DNA of 5,790 bases from Pseudomonadota bacterium (GTDB lineage Bacteria > Pseudomonadota > Alphaproteobacteria > Rhizobiales > Kaistiaceae): NCBI GenBank assembly GCA_023392225.1, contig JAEVZM010000046.1:1-5790 (forward strand), written 5' to 3'. How positions within the stretch are numbered: position 1 is the stretch's first letter; each line of letters opens with the position of its first letter. This document shows positions 1 through 5,790 of the stretch, piece after piece. Both the position numbers and the translations under genes were made by a program. Below the pieces are notes generated by a model that worked only from the letters and a program-made list of their open reading frames with translations, was not told where the DNA came from and ran no database searches.

Positions 1-982
<982 letters not shown>

Positions 983-1071
983 CGCCAACTCCTCGGGATA
1001 TGCGACGATTGCGCCGGCGGAAGTTCCGCGGGCCGCTACGTCTGGGATTGCGTCGTTTGAGTTGGCGGGTG

Positions 1072-1099
1072 CGAATACCACGGCCCCGGTGATTCTCAA
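1072..1099 (-). promoter_or_regulatory. Candidate sigma-70-type promoter for guaB
   Basis: Read on the minus strand, TTGAGA (1094-1099, five of six matches to the -35 consensus) is followed after 16 bases by TATTCG (1072-1077, three of six matches to the -10). Transcription would start near 1065 and give a leader of about 80 bases before guaB. The spacing is slightly short and the -10 is poor, so this is only the best candidate in the 983-1160 gap. That gap otherwise shows only a weak 5-bp hairpin near 1110-1135 and a GCATGGC repeat. Confidence 0.3.
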
Positions 1100-1160
1100 A
1101 GCGCCCCGGGCGTGCCCAGCATGCCCGTTGCCGCATGGCCGACCGCGGGCCGGCGCATGG

Positions 1161-1874
1161 CTAGCCGTCGAGTTCGGGATAGTGGCGGAAGATGCCCTGC
1201 TCGTTGAGCGGGATGCGGCGCGGACTGTCGAGATAGGCCCTGATCCGCGGCCGCGCCGCGACCCGGTCGTGCAGCGCGATGACGCCGGGGCCCGCCGTCT
1301 CCACCCGCGCCATCGCCTTCGGGAAGGCATAGCGCAGCCCCGCGACCATCTGGAACAGCGACAGGTCGGCATAGCTGAGCCTGGCGCCGACGAGGAACTT
1401 CGCACCGCGCGGATTGCGGTCGAGGATCGTCTCGAACCAGCCGAGGAACTGGCCAAGCCGCTCGTCGCGGAACCACTTCGCCCGCCGCTTCGCCTCGCGC
1501 TTCTGGTCCTCGTAGTAGAAGGCGGCCCCGACCGGGTGATGCACGTCGTGCACCTCGGTCACGAAGTCCGCGATGGTGAGCTGGATCTGGTTGGTCCAGA
1601 GGCGCTGCGCCTCGGCCTTCGGCGCAAGGTCGTGGCGCGCGCCGAGATAGAGGAGGATGTTGGCGGTCTGGCCGATCACCCGCTTGCCGTGGACGAGGAT
1701 CGGCGGCGCGAAGGACGGCGTCGTCACCTCCGGGCTCCGCCACAGCGCCATCAGCGCCCCGGTCCCCTTCTCCCGCGCCACGTCGACATAGGGCGTCCCG
1801 GCCTCCTCGAGCGCGAGCCGCACGAACTCGCCCCGTCCCTCGATCTCGCCCCAGTAGTAGAGCTCATAGGCCAT
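1161..1874 (-). CDS. Glutathione S-transferase family protein
   Basis: A 237-residue soluble protein with the classic two-domain glutathione S-transferase layout and the usual length for the family. The thioredoxin-like N-domain spans about 2-82. It starts YYWGEIEGRGE, with Tyr6/Tyr7 placed like the catalytic tyrosine of tyrosine-type (sigma-like) enzymes. It has a Pro-Pro turn at 57-58, where the family's cis-proline sits, and Q-T-A-N-I at 69-73, matching the glutathione-binding Q-S-x-A-I motif. The all-helical C-domain spans about 88-215, and S167-x-x-D170 is the conserved N-capping box (SYADL). By family it would conjugate or otherwise use glutathione; the substrate cannot be read from sequence. 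The start is fixed by GGAGGG at 1882-1887, seven bases upstream of ATG. That Shine-Dalgarno lies in the arm of a strong hairpin, described separately. The nearest upstream gene is 92 bases away on the same strand, so read-through is possible. Confidence 0.92.
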   Translation of the reverse strand: MAYELYYWGEIEGRGEFVRLALEEAGTPYVDVAREKGTGALMALWRSPEVTTPSFAPPILVHGKRVIGQTANILLYLGARHDLAPKAEAQRLWTNQIQLTIADFVTEVHDVHHPVGAAFYYEDQKREAKRRAKWFRDERLGQFLGWFETILDRNPRGAKFLVGARLSYADLSLFQMVAGLRYAFPKAMARVETAGPGVIALHDRVAARPRIRAYLDSPRRIPLNEQGIFRHYPELDG

Positions 1875-1882
1875 GGTCGTTC

Positions 1883-1910
1883 CCTCCGCGCCGCGACGTC
1901 GCCGCGGAGG
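1883..1910 (-). promoter_or_regulatory. Hairpin covering the ribosome-binding site of the GST gene
   Basis: A perfect 8-base inverted repeat, CCTCCGCG (1883-1890) and CGCGGAGG (1903-1910), flanks a 12-base loop. Ten bases of that loop are themselves palindromic (GCGACGTCGC, 1893-1902). In the minus-strand RNA the 3' arm contains most of the GGAGGG Shine-Dalgarno of the glutathione S-transferase gene, and the stem ends eight bases before its AUG. The inner palindrome can add three base pairs and an ACGU loop. Seen: the complementarity. Inferred: that it limits ribosome access. It could instead help stop transcripts from the upstream operon, but no T-tract follows. Confidence 0.45.
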
Positions 1911-1923
1911 CTAGCACAGGATC

Positions 1924-1944
1924 GGCGCGCTCGACGGGCGCGCC
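1924..1944 (-). terminator. GC hairpin after the secreted-protein gene, possible factor-assisted terminator
   Basis: A perfect 7-base inverted repeat, GGCGCGC (1924-1930) and GCGCGCC (1938-1944), has a 7-base loop and lies 22 bases past the stop codon of the small exported protein. No run of T follows on the minus strand, so it is not a textbook intrinsic terminator. It could be a Rho-assisted stop or a 3'-end-stabilising hairpin that separates the two-gene operon from the transferase gene. Confidence 0.35.
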
Positions 1945-1966
1945 CGCCACAGACGCGAGGGACCGG

Positions 1967-2500
1967 CTACCGTTTGGCGAAGATCCACCGGTCCTCGTCG
2001 TTGCCTTTCACCTCGTACAAGGTCCCCGCCACGAGCTCCGCGGTCTCGTAGTGATCGCGCGTGGAAATGCTCGCCTTGAGCGACGATCCGGGGGGCAGGT
2101 CGAGGGTCACGATCTCGCGCCCGGCGAGGGCGTGCACGGTCTTCGTGCCGCCCTGCTCCACCGAGAACTTGACGGCTTTGTCGGTGGCGTTGATGACCCC
2201 GACCCGCTGCGCGCCGATGACGGGGTCGGCAACGAGACTGATGCATCCGTTACCCATATCACCCATCCCCTTGGGATAGGCTGCCACCTCGTTCCACGTC
2301 CACGGAACGAAATCATCGGTCTGCTGGCCACGCAGTTCCGTGCCGCCGAGATTCCGCGGCAGCACGAGATAGCCGCCTCCATCGGGGAGGGGAAAAGCCA
2401 GCACCGTGTCGCTCGAGAACCTCTCCTGGCCGGTGGCGGAGCCGGCGGCGGCACAAGCGAGCCCGGCCATGACGATCTGCACCACGATGCCTGCCTTCAT
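1967..2500 (-). CDS. Small exported protein of unknown function
   Basis: I do not recognise this 177-residue protein. It starts with Lys2, a hydrophobic core at about 4-20 and a likely signal-peptidase site near Ala22-Thr-Gly24/Gln25, so it should be periplasmic or secreted. The cysteine at 16 does not sit in a proper lipobox (Gly-Leu-Ala-Cys), so a lipoprotein is unlikely. The mature part has a single cysteine (Cys86) and alternating hydrophobic stretches suggesting a beta-rich fold. The section at about 98-164, including VGVINATDKAV and LDLPPGSSLKASIS, looks like a beta-sandwich accessory domain, but I cannot name a family. An ATG two codons upstream (2506) lies only two bases from GGAGGG (2509-2514). 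The ATG at 2500 is eight bases away, so I chose it. It follows the membrane-protein gene by 42 bases and is probably co-transcribed with it. Confidence 0.82.
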   Translation of the reverse strand: MKAGIVVQIVMAGLACAAAGSATGQERFSSDTVLAFPLPDGGGYLVLPRNLGGTELRGQQTDDFVPWTWNEVAAYPKGMGDMGNGCISLVADPVIGAQRVGVINATDKAVKFSVEQGGTKTVHALAGREIVTLDLPPGSSLKASISTRDHYETAELVAGTLYEVKGNDEDRWIFAKR

Positions 2501-2542
2501 GTCCATGTCCCTCCGATGTCGCGAACGGTTTGCGGGGTCGCC

Positions 2543-3217
2543 TCAGGTCGCGGCGGGATTCGGCTTTGGGCCAACCGGCTGCGGATCGGGCTTTATGCCC
2601 CCATCGCCGGGGGGTGGTGGCGGCGGCCCGCCGTCGTCCGGCTTCGTTGCGGCGCTCTGATAGCGACCGAAGATGTAGCCGATGATCGTACCGAGCAGCC
2701 CGAAGACCGGCGCGGTCTGCTCGTCGGAATATCCTGCCACCACGAGGAACAGCGCTCCGAAGACGATGGTGACGACCATGAACGCGCGGACGAACTCCTC
2801 GGTGATCCCGGTCTTCCGTGCCATCCAGGCCAGCACCAGCACCAGGAAGATGCCGATCCCGGCGGTCAAGGCCGTGAGGAAGAACTCGAACGGCGTCTTG
2901 TAGGTGAGGTAGGGCGGCTCCCCAGGCTTGTCGGCACTCGTCAGGAGTCCGGAGAGCGTGACGACCTGGCCCCCGCCCGGCACTCTGCCCGTCGCGCGCG
3001 GTGGTCCGTCCTGATTTGTGTCTGCGGCAGCGGTCGAGGGCGGCTCGTTCGGCTTCTCCGCATCGGGCTGCTGGCCGGAGACGGCCGGCTGCGGCGTCCC
3101 GTTGCCCGTCTCGGCCGCCAAAGCCGCTGGACCGGCCGCTGCGAGTGCAACCACGAGCAGGATGGCAATCCCCAGCATCCGAACGGCGAATTTCCGCAGA
3201 ACAATTGAATGCGCCAT
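2543..3217 (-). CDS. Signal-peptide membrane protein with proline-rich ends, unknown function
   Basis: A 224-residue protein with no family I can name. Residues 1-35 look like a signal peptide (Arg/Lys near the start, a long Leu/Val/Ala core, cleavage near Ala34-Ala35). A low-complexity, Pro/Ala/Gly-rich segment to about 108 should be periplasmic. Three membrane helices follow, at about 111-132, 144-163 and 168-184. The loop after the first carries Arg-Lys and the next carries Asp-Glu, which fits an out-in-out-in path by the positive-inside rule. The third helix, FGLLGTIIGYIFGRY, is glycine-spaced and may pack against other helices. The cytoplasmic tail is proline-rich with a run of six prolines (198-203), possibly a protein-contact region. 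The start is supported by GGAGG at 3225-3229, seven bases upstream. It is the first gene of a probable pair with the small exported protein. Confidence 0.85.
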   Translation of the reverse strand: MAHSIVLRKFAVRMLGIAILLVVALAAAGPAALAAETGNGTPQPAVSGQQPDAEKPNEPPSTAAADTNQDGPPRATGRVPGGGQVVTLSGLLTSADKPGEPPYLTYKTPFEFFLTALTAGIGIFLVLVLAWMARKTGITEEFVRAFMVVTIVFGALFLVVAGYSDEQTAPVFGLLGTIIGYIFGRYQSAATKPDDGGPPPPPPGDGGIKPDPQPVGPKPNPAAT

Positions 3218-3243
3218 CGCCCCGCCTCCCCCGGAAAGGCGTC

Positions 3244-3272
3244 AATCTACGCGAGCTGCAGCGACTAGGCAA
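3244..3272 (-). promoter_or_regulatory. Candidate promoter for the membrane-protein operon
   Basis: On the minus strand TTGCCT (3267-3272) is followed after exactly 17 bases by TAGATT (3244-3249); each hexamer matches the sigma-70 consensus at four of six positions. The start of transcription would fall near 3237, leaving a leader of about 20 bases that contains the ribosome-binding site. The spacer includes the palindrome GCTGCAGC (3255-3262). No equally good promoter is visible for the plus-strand gene in the same 190-base divergent spacer. Confidence 0.35.
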
Positions 3273-3349
3273 TCTGGTGTTGCAATATCCAGTTCAGCTA
3301 CCTTCGGACGATCTCATGCTGTGCTCGGTTGCCTTTCGCCGCCGCTTGC

Positions 3350-3402
3350 CCTCGCCCCGCCCCCTCGCCTACGAAAGCCGTCACCGACCGGGAGGGGCGA
3401 GG
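3350..3402 (+). promoter_or_regulatory. Possible ribosome-binding-site-masking stem upstream of the lactonase-like gene
   Basis: GGGGCGAGG (3394-3402), which contains the purine-rich ribosome-binding site just ahead of the ATG at 3408, has a perfect 9-base complement CCTCGCCCC at 3350-3358. After one mismatch, three more pairs can form (3360-3362 with 3390-3392). A second, shorter complement CCTCGCC at 3363-3369 could pair with 3396-3402 instead. The region is very GC-rich, so chance pairing is not excluded. I infer a possible effect on translation and cannot show it. Confidence 0.3.
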
Positions 3403-3407
3403 CAGGC

Positions 3408-4205
3408 ATGACCACGACACCGCACTACGAGATCCTGGCGCTCCGCTACGCGCATCTCGCCGAGCGCACGCAGCGCGACGTGCTGACCTTCCCCGAGGAC
3501 CACGATGCGCCGATGCCGCTCGACTTCTTCGTCTGGGCGATCCGCGGCGGCGGCCGCACCATCGTGCTCGATACCGGCTTCGACCGGGCGAGCGGGGCGC
3601 GCCGCGGCCGGACCTGGCTCCGCTCGCCGATCGACGCGCTCCGCACCGCCGGCATCGCGGCCGAGGACGTCGAGGACGTGATCCTCAGCCACATGCACTG
3701 GGACCATGCCGGCCACTGGGCGGAGTTCCCGAAGGCGCGCTTCCATCTCCAGGACGACGAGATGGCCTACTGCACCGGCCGCTGCATGGGCCACACGCGC
3801 ATGAATTTCGTCTTCGACGTCGAGCATGTGACCACCGCCGTCGAGCACGTCTTCGCCGGCCGCGTCGCCTTCCACGACGGCACCGGTGAGGTCGCGCCGG
3901 GCATCACGGTCCACCGCGTCGGCGGCCATTCGGGCGGCATGCAGGTGGTGCGCGTGCCGACCGCGCGCGGCGCCGTCGTCCTTGCCAGCGACGCCGCACA
4001 CTTCTGGTACAATATCCGCAAGCGCAGCCCGTTCTGGATCTACAAGGACCTCGGCGAAGTGCTCGACGGCTACGCCCTCTGCGAGCGGCTCGCCGACGGG
4101 CCGGACCACATCATCCCCGGCCACGATCCGGAGGTGCTCCGCCGCTTCCCTACCCTCCCCGGCGACCCCGACACGGTGCAGGTCCACCTGCCGCCGGTGG
4201 CTTAG
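3408..4205 (+). CDS. Metallo-beta-lactamase-fold hydrolase, N-acyl-homoserine lactonase-like
   Basis: A 265-residue cytosolic protein of the metallo-beta-lactamase superfamily with the full dinuclear metal site: H95-x-H97-x-D99-H100 (SHMHWDHAG), His174 (GGHSGG), Asp195 (ASDAAH) and His239 (PGHDP). Layout and length match the AiiA/AttM lactonase and 4-pyridoxolactonase group, so hydrolysis of a lactone ring is the best guess; the true substrate is unknown. In AiiA a tyrosine three residues after the bridging aspartate helps catalysis. Here that place is His198, followed by Trp200 and Tyr201, which argues against assuming AiiA-like activity. The start at 3408 is supported by GAGG at 3399-3402, five bases upstream. 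The frame stays open further upstream but would overlap the opposite-strand membrane-protein gene. It is transcribed divergently from that operon and meets the L,D-transpeptidase gene tail to tail. Confidence 0.93.
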   Translation: MTTTPHYEILALRYAHLAERTQRDVLTFPEDHDAPMPLDFFVWAIRGGGRTIVLDTGFDRASGARRGRTWLRSPIDALRTAGIAAEDVEDVILSHMHWDHAGHWAEFPKARFHLQDDEMAYCTGRCMGHTRMNFVFDVEHVTTAVEHVFAGRVAFHDGTGEVAPGITVHRVGGHSGGMQVVRVPTARGAVVLASDAAHFWYNIRKRSPFWIYKDLGEVLDGYALCERLADGPDHIIPGHDPEVLRRFPTLPGDPDTVQVHLPPVA

Positions 4206-5213
4206 CTAGGGCGCTACGTCCTCAGCGGTCATCACCACGAAGTCGCCGTCGCTGCGGGTCTCGGCGCCGATGGACTCGTCGGTGACGAGGAGGATCATGC
4301 CCGGTGCCAGCCGCTCGGCGATGGCGTTGGCGACGTTCTCGGGCCCCGCGATGCGGTCCATCACGTCGCCGGCGACTGTGGTGCCGGCCCCGGCCTCGTC
4401 GGCGCCGTAGCCGATCGCCTCCCAGCTGAGGTCACTGCCATCGGGGCCGATGCCGTTGAGCACGAACACCTCGGAGGCGAACGGCTGGTCGCCGCCGGTG
4501 ATCGTGGCCGTGCCCTCGGCGACGATCGCGCCGTTCTCCATGACGATGACGTGGCCGTCCTTCCGCGACACCAGCACCGAAGTGACCGGACGCGGCTCGG
4601 GCTCGCCGTCGAGATACGCCCGGGTGCGGCCGGACATCGCGCCGAGCGCCGACCGGTCGAACGCCCGTCCGGCGACGGTCGAGCTCACCACCGGGGTCGG
4701 GTCGCTGAAGCGGTTGGCGATGACCACCGGCGTCCCCAGCCGGGTTGCCCCGAACAGGAGCTCGGCGAACTTGAGCGGCAAGCGCACGCAGCCATGCGAG
4801 GCCGGATAGCCCGGCAGCGCGCCGGCATGGAGCGCGATGCCTGTCCAGGTCAGGCGCTGCATGAAGGGCATCTCGGCATTGTAGATGTTAGAGACGTGCT
4901 CCTCGCGCTTCTGGAGGATGGTGAACACGCCGAGCGGGGTCTCGTGGCCCTTCTTGCCGGTCGAGACCGTGGCGACGCCGATCCGCACGCCCCGCCGGTG
5001 GACGTGGAGCAGTTGTTCCTTGATCGAGACGATGATCGACACCGGGCCGCGCTTCTGCAGCTCCGGCTGCCAGAGGTAATCGCCCGGCTTCAGCTTGCGG
5101 GCCTCGGCGCCGAGCTCGGCGAAAGCGGGCCGCACGAGGAGCGCGCCGGCGGCGGCACCGGCCAGCCCGGCGAGCGCCGAGCGACGGGTCGGAAACAGCG
5201 GTCGATGGGTCAT
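4206..5213 (-). CDS. Tat-exported L,D-transpeptidase (YkuD domain) with extra C-terminal domain
   Basis: A 335-residue periplasmic enzyme expected to form or edit peptidoglycan 3-3 cross-links, or to attach proteins to peptidoglycan, by a cysteine acyl-enzyme. Thr9-Arg10-Arg11 before a long Ala/Gly/Leu stretch is a twin-arginine signal, with cleavage likely after Ala-Phe-Ala32. The YkuD domain spans about 57-168: strand VSIIVSIKEQLLHV, STGKKGHETPLGVFTI at 84-99, and the active-site motif with His129, Ser139-His140-Gly-Cys142 and Arg144. Cys142 is the nucleophile. Residues 169-335 lie beyond the usual domain and look like a degenerate second copy of the fold without the cysteine motif. The start at 5213 has AAGGA (5219-5223) five bases upstream; an upstream in-frame ATG at 5318 would place 35 residues before the signal and is rejected. 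Its stop codon directly abuts that of the lactonase-like gene. Confidence 0.94.
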   Translation of the reverse strand: MTHRPLFPTRRSALAGLAGAAAGALLVRPAFAELGAEARKLKPGDYLWQPELQKRGPVSIIVSIKEQLLHVHRRGVRIGVATVSTGKKGHETPLGVFTILQKREEHVSNIYNAEMPFMQRLTWTGIALHAGALPGYPASHGCVRLPLKFAELLFGATRLGTPVVIANRFSDPTPVVSSTVAGRAFDRSALGAMSGRTRAYLDGEPEPRPVTSVLVSRKDGHVIVMENGAIVAEGTATITGGDQPFASEVFVLNGIGPDGSDLSWEAIGYGADEAGAGTTVAGDVMDRIAGPENVANAIAERLAPGMILLVTDESIGAETRSDGDFVVMTAEDVAP

Positions 5214-5325
5214 GGTGGTCCTTGTCCGTCCTATCGGGTCGGGGCCTGTGACAGTGGACGCGATGCCGCGGATCTTGGCCGGAAAGATGGCGCCAAGTGC
5301 ACTTTCGCCGCGGCACACGGAATGC

Positions 5326-5348
5326 CATATATCGGGCTGAGTTCAGCC
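5326..5348. promoter_or_regulatory. AT-rich island and near-palindrome in a divergent spacer
   Basis: The 197-base spacer between the L,D-transpeptidase and the right-hand gene holds CATATAT (5326-5332), the only clearly AT-rich tract. Immediately after it lies the near-palindrome GGCTGA-gt-TCAGCC (5335-5348). On the minus strand TATATG could serve as a -10 with the palindrome inside a 17-base spacer, but the matching -35 (TTTCAT) is poor. A promoter with an operator for one or both genes is a reasonable guess, no more. A weaker inverted repeat, CTTGGC/GCCAAG, lies at 5274-5297. Confidence 0.25.
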
Positions 5349-5410
5349 ATGAAAGGTCCGCATTCGGCTGTTGTGGTGAACTCGGAGCATTGGATTCGGG
5401 GAAGCCTTCA

Positions 5411-5790
5411 TTGTCGAGAGAAAACCGCCCCCAGCGGAAGTTGCCCGGCGGGTCGAAGCCGATCGTCACCTACTCGCGTCTGCGCGAGGAGGAGCCGCTC
5501 GACGGCTATGACGAGACGCGGGCCGACTTTCCCGGCGACGTGGTCGCCGAGTGGGAGGCCGTCGAGGTTCCACCCGAGCCGCCGCTCCACGCACGCCGCC
5601 GCGCCCGCCCGCTGGTCGAGGAGGTGCGTGCCCCCGTCGACCCCGAGCGCTTCGCCGACGAGCCGCCCGCCCGGGAGCGCGCGCCGAAGCGCAGTGCCCG
5701 CGACGAGCGGCCCCGCCGCTCGACCGCGATGCGCCTCGTTGCGGTGGTCGCCGCCGCGGCGGTCATTCTCGGCGTCGGCATCCTGGTCTA
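5411..5790 (+). CDS. Membrane protein with long charged N-terminus, 5' part, TTG start
   Basis: I do not recognise this protein; 126 codons are present before the window edge. The frame is open throughout and its third codon positions are mostly G or C, as in neighbouring genes. There is no ATG in frame until codon 107, which already lies at the membrane helix. The most likely start is therefore TTG at 5411, with the purine-rich GGGGAA (5398-5403) seven bases upstream; a TTG at 5390 has a badly spaced site. Residues 1-106 are hydrophilic, rich in Arg, Glu and Pro and probably disordered. They include SKPIVTYSR near the start and the basic stretch APKRSARDERPRRS just before a membrane helix beginning near 108 (MRLVAVVAAAAVILGVGILV). 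That pattern suggests a cytoplasmic N-terminus and an anchored protein whose main domain lies beyond the window. It is divergent from the L,D-transpeptidase, but a functional link is not shown. Confidence 0.68.
   Translation, partial: MSRENRPQRKLPGGSKPIVTYSRLREEEPLDGYDETRADFPGDVVAEWEAVEVPPEPPLHARRRARPLVEEVRAPVDPERFADEPPARERAPKRSARDERPRRSTAMRLVAVVAAAAVILGVGILV

Noticed and set aside
1110..1135. Weak hairpin after the transferase gene as an intrinsic terminator
   Set aside because: Only five base pairs with an 11-base loop and no T-tract; too weak to call.
2450..2500. Lipoprotein signal in the small exported protein (cysteine at residue 16)
   Set aside because: The residues before the cysteine are Gly-Leu-Ala, not the Leu-(Ala/Ser)-(Gly/Ala) lipobox, and the hydrophobic core continues past it; ordinary signal-peptidase cleavage fits better.
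2609..2614. A run of six G in the hexaproline region as a possible phase-variation tract
   Set aside because: The run is short, it only encodes the Pro-rich tail, and nothing suggests an on/off frame change; ordinary for GC-rich proline codons.
2051..3208. A 385-codon plus-strand open frame opposite the two envelope genes
   Set aside because: The minus-strand genes have good ribosome-binding sites, signal peptides and sensible helices. This frame reads as charged low-complexity sequence with no motif.
3018..3407. An N-terminal extension of the lactonase-like protein to an upstream ATG
   Set aside because: It would overlap the opposite-strand membrane-protein gene and add about 130 residues unlike the family; a proper ribosome-binding site sits just before 3408.
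5214..5318. A longer L,D-transpeptidase starting at the ATG at 5318
   Set aside because: It would put 35 extra residues before the twin-arginine signal. The ATG at 5213 has AAGGA at the right distance and starts the signal peptide normally.

Overview
The window is a GC-rich stretch (third codon positions almost all G or C) of what looks like an ordinary bacterial chromosome. An Alphaproteobacterium, perhaps of the Hyphomicrobiales or Rhodospirillales, is the likeliest source. This rests on base composition, good Shine-Dalgarno sequences and a Tat-exported L,D-transpeptidase of a type I associate with that class. It is an inference from style, not from a marker gene. I see no tRNA, rRNA, CRISPR array, insertion sequence, phage gene or attachment site.

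Layout, left to right. Four genes lie on the minus strand and read leftwards. They are the 5' two thirds of guaB (IMP dehydrogenase, cut by the left edge), a glutathione S-transferase-like gene, a small exported protein of unknown function, and a signal-peptide membrane protein with three further predicted membrane helices and proline-rich ends. The last two are 42 bases apart, with the membrane protein first, and probably form a two-gene operon. The glutathione S-transferase gene follows 92 bases later and may be reached by read-through across two hairpins. A 190-base divergent spacer separates the membrane-protein operon from a plus-strand metallo-beta-lactamase-fold hydrolase of the N-acyl-homoserine lactonase type. 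That gene meets a minus-strand Tat-exported L,D-transpeptidase tail to tail with no base between the stop codons. A second divergent spacer (197 bases) leads to a plus-strand gene that starts with TTG, encodes a long charged, proline-rich N-terminus followed by a membrane helix, and runs off the right edge.

How the parts fit. The genes do not form one pathway: guaB is purine housekeeping, the transferase and lactonase are accessory small-molecule enzymes, and the L,D-transpeptidase and the two unknown proteins act at the cell envelope. I find no convincing novel multi-gene system. The points most worth a second look are (a) two ribosome-binding sites, those of the transferase and the lactonase, that can be masked by perfect upstream complements, (b) a probable degenerate second YkuD-like half in the C-terminus of the L,D-transpeptidase, and (c) the unrecognised envelope gene pair. 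No gene-free stretch exceeds 200 bases.
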